Part shown: positions 1-7,782 of the stretch, piece by piece | How positions within the stretch are numbered: position 1 is the first letter of the stretch | Layout: every line of letters starts with the position of its first letter | Notes under the pieces: model-generated | What the model was told of the DNA's origin: nothing | Database searches by the model: none | The model's input: only the letters and a program-made list of their open reading frames with translations | DNA from: JAFDWI01 sp964595905 | GTDB lineage: Bacteria; Actinomycetota; Acidimicrobiia; Acidimicrobiales; Iamiaceae | Assembly (NCBI GenBank): GCA_964595905.1 | Contig: CAZQSU010000066.1 | Span: 1-17,780 of the forward strand | Length of the DNA: 17,780 nt | Reading direction: 5' to 3' | Made by a program: the position numbers and the translations under genes

Positions 1-431
1 GGATCTTCGGCAACTTCGGCCAGACCAACTACGGCGCCGCCAAGATGGGCCTGGTCGGGTTCACCCGGGTGCTCGCGGTGGAAGGTGCCAAGAACAACAT
101 CAAGGCAAACGTGATCGCGCCGGTCGCCAAGTCGCGGATGACCGAGGACCTCATGGGCGACCTGGTCGACCGGTTCGGGCCCGAATACGTGTCGCCGCTC
201 GTGGCGTGGCTCGCCCACGCGGACGTGCCGGTGACCGGCGAGGTCTACTCGGTGGGCGCGGGCCACGTCGCCCGGGTGTTCATCGGGGTCACCACGGGCT
301 ACACCAACACCGGTGACCTCACCGCCGAGGACATCCGTGACCACTTCGAGCAGATCCGCGACGAGGACGGCTACACGGTGCCCGCGAACCTCAACGAAGA
401 ACTGATGAAGACGCTGTCGTCGATCGGTTGA
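1..431 (+). CDS. SDR-family 3-hydroxyacyl-CoA dehydrogenase (MFE-2/HSD17B4 type), 3' part
   Basis: Only the C-terminal 142 residues are present; the reading frame is open to the left edge of the window (first full codon at 3). It begins in the catalytic region with GNFGQTNYGAAK, giving the SDR YxxxK pair. NIKANVIAPVAKSRMTEDLM and PEYVSPLVAWLAH follow, which closely match the dehydrogenase domain of peroxisomal-type multifunctional enzyme 2. Members of that family oxidise (3R)-hydroxyacyl-CoA with NAD. After the SDR core there is an acidic tail of about 45 residues (LTAEDIRDHFEQIRDEDGY), as in actinobacterial single-domain homologues. The N-terminal NAD-binding Gly motif lies outside the window, so cofactor preference cannot be judged. 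Family assignment is firm; the exact substrate is inferred. Confidence 0.9.
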   Translation, partial: IFGNFGQTNYGAAKMGLVGFTRVLAVEGAKNNIKANVIAPVAKSRMTEDLMGDLVDRFGPEYVSPLVAWLAHADVPVTGEVYSVGAGHVARVFIGVTTGYTNTGDLTAEDIRDHFEQIRDEDGYTVPANLNEELMKTLSSIG

Positions 432-525
432 TCTGCCGACGGGCCGGTCGACGCGAGGGGCGCGGCGGCGACGCGTTTCTGAGAGACTGACTCGCACATC
501 ACCTTCCAGCCTCCGGGAGCCCAGC

Positions 526-1809
526 GTGTCCGAATCTCTCGTCGAACGGAGCAACCGTCTCCTCAGCCAGGGTGCGTCGCCCGCCGCGGGCGGTGGGCGC
601 AACCATCCGTTGCACGCCTACGGGGTCGTCGAGGAGATCTGCGACGGGGTGGCGTCGGTGTCGTCGTTCGCGAACGTCGCGGTCATCGACTCCGGCGACG
701 GCCTCGTCCTGGTCGACACGGGCGGGCCGGTCGGTACCCAGGTGCGCGACCTCGTCCGTTCCTGGAGCACCGCGCCGGTCACCGACGCGGTGTACACCCA
801 CGGCCACATCGACCACGTGCTGGGCACCGAGGTGTTCGACGCGGAGGCCGACGCGGCCGGCCGGCCCCGACCCCGGGTGATCGCCCACGCCGCGATCGAA
901 CCCCGATTCGAGCGGTACTGTCTGACCGCTGGCTACAACGCGTCGATCAACCGACGGCAGTTCTCCAACCCCGACCTGGACTGGCCGACGCAGTACCGCC
1001 ACCCTGACGACACCTTCACCGACCGCCTCGACGCCCGGGTCGGCGAGGTGACGCTGGCGTTGCACCACGCCCGCGGTGAGACCGACGACCACACCTGGGT
1101 CTGGGTGCCCGAGAAGCGCACGCTGTGCACCGGGGACCTGTTCATCTGGTGTGTCCCCAATGCCGGCAATCCGCAGAAGGTGCAGCGTTACGCCCGCGAC
1201 TGGGCGGTGGCGCTGCGGACCATGGCGGCGCTGTCACCCGAGGTGCTGCTGCCCGGGCACGGCCTGCCGATCGTCGGCGAGGCGTTCGTGCGGGCCGCGT
1301 TGATCGACACCGCGGACCTGTTGGATTCCCTCGTGGACCAGACCCTCGAGTTGATGAACGCCGGAGCGATGCTCGACGAGGTGCTCCACACCGTGGCCGT
1401 CCCCGAGCACCTGACGGGCCAGCCGTACCTGCAACCCGTGTACGACGAACCCGAGTTCATCGTCCGCAACATCTGGCGGCTCTACGGCGGCTGGTACGAC
1501 GGCAATCCGGCCCGGCTCAAACCCGCTCCCGACGCGGTGGTCGCCGCCGAGCTCGCCCGGTTGGCCGGTGGGGCGGGCGTCCTCGCCGAGCGTGCCCAGG
1601 TGGTGGCGGCCGACGGCGACGTACGCCTGGCAGGGCACCTGATCGAGCTCGCCGGTCTGGCCGCGCCCGACGACCCGGGAGTGCACCGGGTCCGGGCCGA
1701 GCTGTTGCAACAACGGGCACTCGGTGAGACGTCGCTGATGGCCAAGGCGATCTACGGCGCGGCCGCACGGGATTCGGTGGCCGTGGTCGACGCTTCCGAC
1801 ATCGACTGA
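526..1809 (+). CDS. Alkylsulfatase-like metallo-beta-lactamase-fold hydrolase
   Basis: A 427-aa protein. The start is GTG with GGGAG about 6 nt upstream. The metal-binding signature H92-x-H94-x-D96-H97 (THGHIDH) is intact. Further metal-ligand candidates are the ETDDH segment (E185-H189), D204 in TGDLF and H245 in LLPGHG. The segment NIWRLYGGWYDGNP (315-328) is typical of the alkylsulfatase dimerization domain (SdsA1/BDS1 family). Known members hydrolyse sulfate esters of alkyl alcohols. This one lacks the C-terminal SCP2-like domain of full-length alkylsulfatases (usually over 600 aa) and has no signal peptide, so it is probably a cytoplasmic short relative. It lies 94 bp after the SDR gene on the same strand. 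The fold is certain; the sulfatase activity is inferred. Confidence 0.85.
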   Translation: MSESLVERSNRLLSQGASPAAGGGRNHPLHAYGVVEEICDGVASVSSFANVAVIDSGDGLVLVDTGGPVGTQVRDLVRSWSTAPVTDAVYTHGHIDHVLGTEVFDAEADAAGRPRPRVIAHAAIEPRFERYCLTAGYNASINRRQFSNPDLDWPTQYRHPDDTFTDRLDARVGEVTLALHHARGETDDHTWVWVPEKRTLCTGDLFIWCVPNAGNPQKVQRYARDWAVALRTMAALSPEVLLPGHGLPIVGEAFVRAALIDTADLLDSLVDQTLELMNAGAMLDEVLHTVAVPEHLTGQPYLQPVYDEPEFIVRNIWRLYGGWYDGNPARLKPAPDAVVAAELARLAGGAGVLAERAQVVAADGDVRLAGHLIELAGLAAPDDPGVHRVRAELLQQRALGETSLMAKAIYGAAARDSVAVVDASDID

Positions 1810-1822
1810 TCGGCCGGGGCGT

Positions 1823-2012
1823 CGATGCCCGGTTCGCNNNNNNNNNNNNNNNNNNNNNNNNNNNNNNNNNNNNNNNNNNNNNNNNNNNNNNNNNNNNNNN
1901 NNNNNNNNNNNNNNNNNNNNNNNNNNNNNNNNNNNNNTGCGGCCCGGTTCGCTGCGGCCCGGTTCGCTGCGGCCCGGTTCGCTGCGGCCCGGTTCGCTGC
2001 GGCCCGGATCAG
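1823..2012. repeat. 15-bp tandem repeat (TGCGGCCCGGTTCGC) interrupted by the assembly gap
   Basis: Right of the gap there are four exact copies of TGCGGCCCGGTTCGC (1938-1952, 1953-1967, 1968-1982, 1983-1997) and a fifth that decays after TGCGGCCCGG (1998-2012). The 15 bases left of the gap (1823-1837) end in GCCCGGTTCGC, so the array continues across the N run and its true copy number is unknown. The period is a multiple of three, so every frame through it stays open. The array lies between the stop of the sulfatase-like gene and the alpha/beta hydrolase start. Confidence 0.95.
1838..1937. other. Assembly gap (exactly 100 N)
   Basis: One hundred undetermined bases. The round number is a common placeholder for a scaffold join of unknown length. 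The 15-bp repeat on both sides is the likely reason the assembly broke here, so real sequence could be shorter or much longer. Confidence 0.99.
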
Positions 2013-2029
2013 CGGGCAACGATGGGGCG

Positions 2030-2926
2030 ATGAGCGAACCGATGCCCGCAGTCGACCTTCCGCCGAGGCGCTCGGTGCCGAGCACCGACGGGGTCACCCT
2101 GGTCGTGCACGACTTCGGCGGTTCGGGCACGCCGGTGCTCGCCGCGCACGCCACCGGCTTCAACGGGTTGGCGTGGGCGCCGCTCGCCCGGGCACTGGAG
2201 GGCTGCCACGCCGTGGCCCCGGATTTCCGGGCCCACGGCGGCTCTGCGGTGCGCCGTGACGCCGACCTCGACTGGGACCGGTTCGCCGACGACGTCCTCG
2301 CCACCGTCGACGGGCTGGGGTGGGACGCGACCGGGGACGGCATCCGCCCGGTGGGCATCGGCCATTCGATGGGCGGCGCGGCGCTGCTGCTGGCCGAGTT
2401 GCGCCGGCCGGGCACGTTCGCCGGCCTGTGGGTGTTCGAGCCGATCATCTTCCCTCCCGAGCTGCGCGCGACCGCCGGGTCGGTCGACAACCCCCTCTCG
2501 GTGGGGGCGCGGCGACGGCGACCGGCGTTTTCATCACGGGACGCGGCCTTTTCGACCTACGGGTCGAAGCCGCCGATGAACAGCTTCACGCCCGAAGCGT
2601 TGGCGGGGTACGTGGCCGCCGGGTTCGTGGACGTGGCGGACGGCACGGTGCGGTTGGCGTGTGAGCCCGAGGACGAGGCACGGATCTACACCACGGCGTC
2701 GACCTGCACGGCGTTCGAGCGCCTGGGTTCGGTCGCCTGCCCGGTCGCCGTGGTGCGCGGGGTCGTCGAGGGCTTCTCACCGGCCCGCATCGCGGGCCCG
2801 GCGGCGGAGGCGTTGGCCCACGGTCGTCTGGTGGCCCATGACGAGCTGTCGCATTTCGGCCCGATGGAGGATCCGGTCGGACTGGCGGCCGAGATCAGCG
2901 AATTCGTGGCCGCCCTGCATGCCTGA
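2030..2926 (+). CDS. Alpha/beta hydrolase
   Basis: A 298-aa protein. The nucleophile elbow is GHSMGG (111-116) with Ser113. The probable catalytic His is H275 in DELSHFGPMEDP near the C-terminus. An early strand-turn, VVHDFGGSGTPVLAAHATGFN, supplies the usual oxyanion region, and the cap region lies around 140-200. No signal peptide or membrane segment is seen. The ATG is taken because the only upstream ATG, at 2022, runs straight into a stop, and the first 18 bp of leader adjoin the 15-bp repeat. No good Shine-Dalgarno is visible. The substrate cannot be told from sequence; esterase or epoxide-hydrolase-like roles are possible. Confidence 0.88.
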   Translation: MSEPMPAVDLPPRRSVPSTDGVTLVVHDFGGSGTPVLAAHATGFNGLAWAPLARALEGCHAVAPDFRAHGGSAVRRDADLDWDRFADDVLATVDGLGWDATGDGIRPVGIGHSMGGAALLLAELRRPGTFAGLWVFEPIIFPPELRATAGSVDNPLSVGARRRRPAFSSRDAAFSTYGSKPPMNSFTPEALAGYVAAGFVDVADGTVRLACEPEDEARIYTTASTCTAFERLGSVACPVAVVRGVVEGFSPARIAGPAAEALAHGRLVAHDELSHFGPMEDPVGLAAEISEFVAALHA

Positions 2927-3062
2927 GCACGGCCGGCACGGCCGGGCCCGGGGTCGCTTCCGCCGGCCGGCGCGGCCGCGATGTCCCACCCTCGTGTCAT
3001 GATGATGGTCCTTCCCCCTGGACCGGGCCAGTCGCCCCGGACCCATCGATCATCGATTCTCC

Positions 3063-3068
3063 AGGAGG
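3063..3068 (+). promoter_or_regulatory. Strong ribosome binding site AGGAGG
   Basis: A perfect AGGAGG 8 nt before ATG 3077. It decides the start of the DUF222-HNH gene against the longer open frame from 2981. Confidence 0.85.
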
Positions 3069-3076
3069 ACGCGAAC

Positions 3077-4207
3077 ATGGATGCGAAGACATCGGTCGGC
3101 GAAGACCCCGACCCGGAGGCTGCGACGAGCGCGGCCGATCCGGCGCAGGACGATGGGTTGCCCGGATCGACCGGGCCCGACCGGCCCGCCGGTTCGTGCC
3201 CGCGGGCACGGGAGTTGGTCTCGGCGATGCCCGTGGACCAGCTGGAATCCGAACTGGTGGGCCTGGCCTACCGGCTGTCGGTCGGCACCTATGAACTGCT
3301 GGTGCTGGTCGGGGAACTCGACGTTCGAGGCGCCTGGGCCACATCGGGGGCGCTGTCGTGTGAGGCCTGGCTGGCGGCGGCCTGCGACATCGAACGGGCC
3401 ACGGCCCACCGGCAGGTCCGGGTCGCCCGGGCCATGCGCGAGCACGCCGTGTTGGACGAGGCCATGGCAGATGGCGATGTCTCCTACACGAAGGCCCGGA
3501 TCCTGGTGGGCCAGTTGAACGAGGCCAACGTCGACGAACTGGTCGAGATCGCGCGGGTCACTCCGTCGGGAAGGCTCGGCAAGGCGATCGCCGCCTGGTG
3601 TCAGCGCAACGAGGACCCCGAGGAGATCGCACGTCGTCAGCAGAACTCCCGGTCGATGAGCTGGGGAACGGCCGCGGATGGAATGGTGGACTTCCACGCC
3701 CGGCTCACGCCCGAGGACGCGGCGATCGTGTGCGGCGTGGTCGACACCATGGTCGCCCGCCGGACCGGCGTGCCCGCGGGCACGTCACTGAGCCAGCAGC
3801 GAGCCGACGCGCTGGTGACGATCTGTGCCGGCGAAGGCGACTCCGGTGGCACCGACACCGAGATCGTGGTCCATGTCAGAGAGGACGGCAACACCCTCAC
3901 CGACGGCACGCCGGTGTCGGACCATGCGGTCACCAAGATGCTCCCGACCTCGCTGATTTCGCTGCTCATGCACGATGCCGAGCGCTATCCGATCGACGCA
4001 AGCCCGAGGCGACGGTTTCCGACCCGTCGGCAGCGTCGGGTGGTCGAGGAACGCCAGGACGAGTGTCAACGCTCGGGCTGCCATGCCGGCGACTTTTTGC
4101 AGATCGATCACATCGAGCCCTTCCACCCCGACGGCACGACCACTCTCGACAACCTCCAGCTCTTGTGCGGGAAGCACAATCGGGCCAAGAACCCCAAGGA
4201 ATACTGA
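3077..4207 (+). CDS. DUF222 (13E12-type) protein with C-terminal HNH endonuclease domain
   Basis: A 376-aa protein. The start is placed at ATG 3077, although the frame is open to 2981, because a perfect AGGAGG (3063-3068) sits 8 nt before it. The first 45 residues are acidic and low-complexity. The middle is the helical DUF222 region common in actinobacteria (LVGLAYRLSVGTYELLVLVGELD; SCEAWLAAACDIERATAHRQVRVARAM). The C-terminus is an HNH module: C330-x4-C335, D344-H345-I-E347, N359, C364, H367-N368. HNH domains are metal-dependent nucleases; the biological role of this actinobacterial family is not established, and some copies are linked to mobile DNA. All key HNH residues are present, so the domain looks intact. 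Confidence 0.9.
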   Translation: MDAKTSVGEDPDPEAATSAADPAQDDGLPGSTGPDRPAGSCPRARELVSAMPVDQLESELVGLAYRLSVGTYELLVLVGELDVRGAWATSGALSCEAWLAAACDIERATAHRQVRVARAMREHAVLDEAMADGDVSYTKARILVGQLNEANVDELVEIARVTPSGRLGKAIAAWCQRNEDPEEIARRQQNSRSMSWGTAADGMVDFHARLTPEDAAIVCGVVDTMVARRTGVPAGTSLSQQRADALVTICAGEGDSGGTDTEIVVHVREDGNTLTDGTPVSDHAVTKMLPTSLISLLMHDAERYPIDASPRRRFPTRRQRRVVEERQDECQRSGCHAGDFLQIDHIEPFHPDGTTTLDNLQLLCGKHNRAKNPKEY

Positions 4208-4218
4208 CGAGGTCCGCA

Positions 4219-4224
4219 TATGCT
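4219..4224 (+). promoter_or_regulatory. Possible -10 box TATGCT of a leaderless promoter
   Basis: TATGCT lies 6 nt before GTG 4231, with no Shine-Dalgarno between. This spacing fits leaderless initiation and matches other starts in the window. No convincing -35 box is seen. Confidence 0.4.
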
Positions 4225-4230
4225 CGGGCG

Positions 4231-5034
4231 GTGCCCATGACCCCGCCCCGTACGCTGTCGCCGTCGAAGGTGGCGACGTTCTCACAGTGTGCGCTGAAGT
4301 TCCGCTACACGGCGATCGACCGGCTGACCGAACCTCCTTCGGAGGCGGCGACCAAGGGCACGTTGGTCCATGCCGCTCTGGAACGGCTCTTCACATTGGA
4401 GCCCGCGGGCCGCACCGAGAAGGCCGCCCGGATCTGTCTCGACGAGGCGATCGAGTCGATTCGTGACGATGAGGAGTTCACCGGTCTCGCACTCGATGGG
4501 CCAGGCGAGGAGAGGTTCTTCGCGGACGCAGCGGTCCTGCTGGGCAATTACCTCGCGATGGAAGACCCGACCACGATCCGGCCGATCGGTATCGAAGTCA
4601 TGCTCGAGGTGCCACGTGCCGGGTACGCGCTCCGCGGGGTGATCGACCGGCTCGAACTGGGCGCCGACGACGAACTGATCGTCACCGACTACAAGACGGG
4701 CCGGGCACCGCCAGAACGGTTCGCGCAACGTCGGATGGACGGCGTGAAGTTGTACGCGTCCATGTGCACCGAGTTGCTCGGCCGACGTCCCGACAAGATC
4801 CGCCTGCTGTTCCTACGAGATCGCACCGTCGTCGAGGCCACACCATCGGCCCGGGAGCTCGACGGTATGAACCGCAGGGTCGACGCCATCTGGCAGGCCG
4901 TGGAACGGTCCTGCGCCAATGACGACTTCCGGCCCAAGCCTTCACGGCTGTGCGACTGGTGCGCCTTCAAGGCCCACTGTCCCGCATTCGGCGGTGAAGC
5001 ACTCGCACCGCCGGTCGAGATCGTGCCAGCGTGA
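4231..5034 (+). CDS. RecB-like PD-(D/E)XK family nuclease with probable Fe-S cluster
   Basis: A 267-aa protein from GTG 4231; ATG 4237 is the alternative start. The N-terminus LSPSKVATFSQCALKFRY carries a lone Cys (C20). KGTLVHAALERLF follows, the His-containing first nuclease motif of RecB/AddB/Cas4 enzymes. The core is GVIDRLE (D139) followed by IVTDYKTG (D153, K155). The tail is C241-x2-C244-x5-C250 (CDWCAFKAHC). One N-terminal Cys plus three C-terminal Cys is the 4Fe-4S staple of AddB and Cas4-like nucleases. No helicase domain is attached and no cas genes are nearby, so it is a stand-alone RecB-family exonuclease as in many actinobacteria. Its stop overlaps the PAP2 start by 4 bp, which implies co-translation. 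Confidence 0.9.
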   Translation: MPMTPPRTLSPSKVATFSQCALKFRYTAIDRLTEPPSEAATKGTLVHAALERLFTLEPAGRTEKAARICLDEAIESIRDDEEFTGLALDGPGEERFFADAAVLLGNYLAMEDPTTIRPIGIEVMLEVPRAGYALRGVIDRLELGADDELIVTDYKTGRAPPERFAQRRMDGVKLYASMCTELLGRRPDKIRLLFLRDRTVVEATPSARELDGMNRRVDAIWQAVERSCANDDFRPKPSRLCDWCAFKAHCPAFGGEALAPPVEIVPA

Positions 5035-5660
5035 ATCGGACGATGCCGGCGAGCGGAGCCATCGGCGATCGACGATCGCAACTCGCCCCAGATGACGAGG
5101 GCGGTATCGCACCGGCGCCGACCGACGCCAGCACCGGAGTCGCCGCATTCGATGCCAGGGTCGACGCCTGGTTCGATCCCCTCCGGGGCCGGCCGATACC
5201 GGACCGGATCTTCGAGATCGCGTCCCATCTGGGCGATTGGGGCCTGATCTGGAATTTCCTCGCGGTCGCCTTGGCGTTGCGTTCCGACGACGACGCGCGC
5301 CGGGCACCGCGCCTGGTCACGGCATTCGGACTCGAGTCCCTCATCGTGAATCAGGGGATCAAGCGGCTGTTCCGCAGGAGTCGACCGGAAGGGCGCCCCG
5401 AGATGGCCGGTCGTCTCCGCGAGCCGCTCACCACCAGCTTCCCCAGCGGCCATGCGTCCTCGGCGGCGTTCGCGACGGTGGTGATCTGCGACCGGAACCC
5501 AAGGCTGCGGCCCATCGTCACACCCCTTGCGGTCGTCGTGGCGACCAGTCGCATCCACACCCGCATGCACCACCCCAGCGACGTCATCGCCGGTGCAGGC
5601 GTGGGTTGGGTGCTCGGACGCATCGCCCTCGCCATCAATCGTCGTACGATGCCTCCCTGA
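5031..5660 (+). CDS. PAP2-family phosphatase
   Basis: A 209-aa protein. GTG 5031 overlaps the upstream TGA (GTGA). All three PAP2 signatures are present: K111-x6-R118-P119, P138-S-G-H141, and S173-R174-x5-H180-x3-D184. Family members remove phosphate from lipid phosphates such as phosphatidate or undecaprenyl pyrophosphate, usually at the membrane. Hydrophobic stretches (LIWNFLAVALAL about 72-83; PIVTPLAVVVATS about 161-173; VIAGAGVGWVLGRIALAI near the end) suggest membrane association. The first 35 residues are polar and probably cytosolic. The downstream WS/DGAT would use diacylglycerol, the product of a phosphatidate phosphatase, so a lipid-storage role is possible but inferred. Confidence 0.9.
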   Translation: MNRTMPASGAIGDRRSQLAPDDEGGIAPAPTDASTGVAAFDARVDAWFDPLRGRPIPDRIFEIASHLGDWGLIWNFLAVALALRSDDDARRAPRLVTAFGLESLIVNQGIKRLFRRSRPEGRPEMAGRLREPLTTSFPSGHASSAAFATVVICDRNPRLRPIVTPLAVVVATSRIHTRMHHPSDVIAGAGVGWVLGRIALAINRRTMPP

Positions 5661-5721
5661 GAGGTTCGTCACACCGGGCCGCACACGGAATGTCGTCGCC
5701 GCCAACGCTGTTGTGGGGGGC

Positions 5722-6318
5722 ATGGTTTCGTTCCGTCTCAACTACGACTACCGCTGTCCCTGGACCGCCATCGTGCACGACACGGTGCTCGACGGACTCG
5801 AGGCCGGGGCCGACTGGGACGTCCGCTTCGAGCCGTTCTCGCTCGGCCAGGTGCACGTCCCCGACGGCGGGGTCCCGATCTGGGATCGCCCGGCCGACGA
5901 CACCGGCTTGGAGGCCCTGCAGGTGTCGGTGATCGTCCGCGATGACCATCCCGACGCGTTCCGCGCGGTGCATCGTGACCTGTTCGCCCTCCGTCACGTC
6001 CGGGGTGAGCACTTCGACCGACCGCACATCGACACGGTGCTCGCCGAGGCCGGGATCGATCCGAGCACCATCTGGCCCCGTGTCGATGACGGTTCCGCGC
6101 TCGCGGTGGTCAGAGACGAGCACACCACCCAGGTCAAGGACCTCGAGGTCTGGGGCGTGCCCACCTTCATGGTCGGCGACCGCGCCGTGTTCATACGCTT
6201 CTTGGAGCGCTCCGACGGCGACGGCCCACTGGCGATCGAACGGGTCGAGCGGGTCCTCGCGTTGATCGAGCACGACGCGAATCTCAACGAGTTCAAGCAC
6301 ACCTCCCTGGAGCACTGA
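5722..6318 (+). CDS. DsbA-family thioredoxin-fold protein with CPWT active site
   Basis: A 198-aa protein from ATG 5722, preceded by a G-rich run (5713-5720) as ribosome site. The first strand ends in the motif YDYRCPWT (C12-P-W-T15), at the position of the DsbA CxxC. The cis-proline loop VWGVPTFMVG (P147) and the helical insertion between them complete a DsbA/FrnE-like fold. There is no signal peptide, so it acts in the cytoplasm. Only one active-site cysteine remains, which argues against a classical dithiol oxidase; a thiol-dependent isomerase, transferase or mycothiol-linked reductase is more likely. It lies 61 bp after the PAP2 gene and is followed at once by a hairpin terminator. Confidence 0.85.
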   Translation: MVSFRLNYDYRCPWTAIVHDTVLDGLEAGADWDVRFEPFSLGQVHVPDGGVPIWDRPADDTGLEALQVSVIVRDDHPDAFRAVHRDLFALRHVRGEHFDRPHIDTVLAEAGIDPSTIWPRVDDGSALAVVRDEHTTQVKDLEVWGVPTFMVGDRAVFIRFLERSDGDGPLAIERVERVLALIEHDANLNEFKHTSLEH

Positions 6319-6330
6319 GTACGTCGCCCC

Positions 6331-6350
6331 GGGCCGGGTCCGCCCGGCCC
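6331..6350 (+). terminator. GC-rich hairpin terminator after the DsbA-family gene
   Basis: A perfect 8-bp stem, GGGCCGGG / CCCGGCCC, with the 4-nt loop TCCG, 12 nt after the stop. No T-run follows, which is common for actinobacterial terminators. It separates the upstream transcript from the WS/DGAT promoter. Confidence 0.6.
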
Positions 6351-6359
6351 ACACGCCGC

Positions 6360-6365
6360 TAGGGT
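6360..6365 (+). promoter_or_regulatory. -10 box TAGGGT, leaderless promoter of the WS/DGAT gene
   Basis: TAGGGT is 7 nt before GTG 6373, with no Shine-Dalgarno in the interval. It lies just after the hairpin terminator. No clear -35 element is visible. Confidence 0.5.
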
Positions 6366-6372
6366 GCCCCCG

Positions 6373-7758
6373 GTGAGCGAGCGAACGGTGCAGCACGCCG
6401 ACCGGCTGTCGGATTTCGAGTCGCTGCTGTGGACCTTGGAGCGGGATCCGCATCTCGCCTCGGGTTTCGCGAACATCACCCTCCTCGACCGCCCCGCGGA
6501 CCTGGCACGGATGCGGGGCCGCATGACTCGTGCGGCGGCGCTGATTCCCCAACTCCGTCGCCGGATCTTCACCGACCCGGTGAAGCTGGCACCGCCCCGC
6601 TGGGTCGACGACCCCGATTTCGATGTCGCGCGTCACGTCCGGCTGCTGCATCTGGATCCTCCCGGAGACGAAGATCGTCTCATCGACGTCGCGATGACGT
6701 TCTGCCGGCGTCCCTGGGACCCGGAGCGTCCCCTGTGGGAGTTCCTCCTCGTCGACGGACTCGCCGACGGAACCGGCGCGATGCTGCAGCGCTTCCATCA
6801 CACGATCGCCGACGGCGTGGGCATGGTCCGCATGTCCGAGCAGTTCATCGACCTCGAACGCGACCCTGTCGAGCCCGATCAGGTTCCCCTCCCCCGGCCC
6901 GAGCCCCTCCCCTCGGTGGTCGACGCGTCCCGTGACGCGCTGGGCCACACCCTTGGCCGGACCCTCGAATCGATCCGAAGCGGGATCGCCGCCACCGGCG
7001 ACCTCATCGGCACGCCATCCCGGCTGCGCGACGGCGCCGGGCAGGGTCTGGAGGTCGCCCGGGCGCTCCGCGCCGAGATCGGCGCCATGGGCCGGCGTCG
7101 GTCACCGCGGTGGACAGGGCGCGGCGACGAGCGCACCCTGCGGTTGCTGCGCGTCCCGTTCGACGACGTGCGTCGCGTCGCCAAGGAGCGAGGCGCGACC
7201 GTCAACGACGTCTTCGTCGCCGGCGCGGCGGGTGGGGCCGGCGCCTACCATCGTCTCGTCGGATCCGAGGTCGACGAGTTGCGGATGGCGATGCCGGTGA
7301 ACACCCGCCGCGACCGCTCCACCGGCGGGAACGCCTTCGGCATGGCCCGGGTGCTCGTCCCGACGATGGGCGAGCCGGGACCGCGGCTCGACAGCGTCCA
7401 CGAGATCCTCGGCCGAGCGCGGACCGGTGCCGGCGTGTCGTTCGTCCAGCACCTCGCCGGCGCCGCCAACCTGCTCCCCGCTGCCCTGCTCGTCCGGCTC
7501 GCCCGGGCACAGGTGGCCACGGTCGACTTCACGACGTCGAATGTGCGAGGTGCGCCGTTTCCGGTGTTCCTGGGCGGGGCGCGAGTCGAGGCGAACCATC
7601 CGATCGGCCCACTGACCGGTACGGCGTTCAACCTGACGATGCTCAGCTACGACGGCTCACTCGACATGGGGCTGCACATCGACGTTGCCGCGGTCGAGGC
7701 ACCGGATCTCCTGGCCCAGTGCATCGCCCACGCATACCGCGACCTGCTCGTACGCTGA
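6373..7758 (+). CDS. Wax ester synthase/diacylglycerol acyltransferase (WS/DGAT)
   Basis: A 461-aa protein, a normal length for the family. The catalytic motif HHTIADG (H142-H143-x3-D147-G148) is intact. The N-terminal DRLSDFESLLWTLERDPHLASGF and PRWVDDPDFDVARHVRLLHL, and the C-terminal SNVRGAPFPVFLGGARVEANHPIGPLTGTAFNLTMLSYDGSLDMGL, are family hallmarks. These enzymes acylate diacylglycerol or long-chain alcohols to make triacylglycerol or wax ester storage lipid. GTG 6373 is preferred because of the -10 box at 6360; GTG 6364, in frame, would overlap that box. The gene converges on the small minus-strand ORF at 7809. Confidence 0.92.
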   Translation: MSERTVQHADRLSDFESLLWTLERDPHLASGFANITLLDRPADLARMRGRMTRAAALIPQLRRRIFTDPVKLAPPRWVDDPDFDVARHVRLLHLDPPGDEDRLIDVAMTFCRRPWDPERPLWEFLLVDGLADGTGAMLQRFHHTIADGVGMVRMSEQFIDLERDPVEPDQVPLPRPEPLPSVVDASRDALGHTLGRTLESIRSGIAATGDLIGTPSRLRDGAGQGLEVARALRAEIGAMGRRRSPRWTGRGDERTLRLLRVPFDDVRRVAKERGATVNDVFVAGAAGGAGAYHRLVGSEVDELRMAMPVNTRRDRSTGGNAFGMARVLVPTMGEPGPRLDSVHEILGRARTGAGVSFVQHLAGAANLLPAALLVRLARAQVATVDFTTSNVRGAPFPVFLGGARVEANHPIGPLTGTAFNLTMLSYDGSLDMGLHIDVAAVEAPDLLAQCIAHAYRDLLVR

Positions 7759-7782
7759 CCCTTCGAACATCCGGTCGCGCAT

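Noticed and set aside
1825..2259. Possible pentapeptide-repeat protein (AARFA units) read from the 15-bp array
   Set aside because: The frame runs into the alpha/beta hydrolase in another frame and loses the repeat at once; the period of 15 keeps all frames open by itself. The gap prevents full exclusion.
2961..2972. Palindrome CGCCGGCCGGCG after the alpha/beta hydrolase
   Set aside because: Short and expected by chance in such GC-rich sequence; it leaves no proper hairpin loop.
3044..3057. Tandem CATCGAT x2 upstream of the HNH gene
   Set aside because: Two 7-mers only, with no clear promoter spacing; too weak to call an operator.
2981..3076. Longer N-terminus for the DUF222-HNH protein
   Set aside because: A perfect AGGAGG 8 nt before ATG 3077 marks the internal start, and the extra residues have no family likeness.
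4231..5034. Reading the RecB-like gene as cas4 of a CRISPR system
   Set aside because: No repeat array or other cas genes are present in the window; stand-alone RecB-family nucleases of this size are common in actinobacteria.
5635..6948. A 437-codon minus-strand frame across the DsbA and WS/DGAT genes
   Set aside because: It crosses two genes with clear motifs plus a terminator and promoter; the composition is of shadow type.
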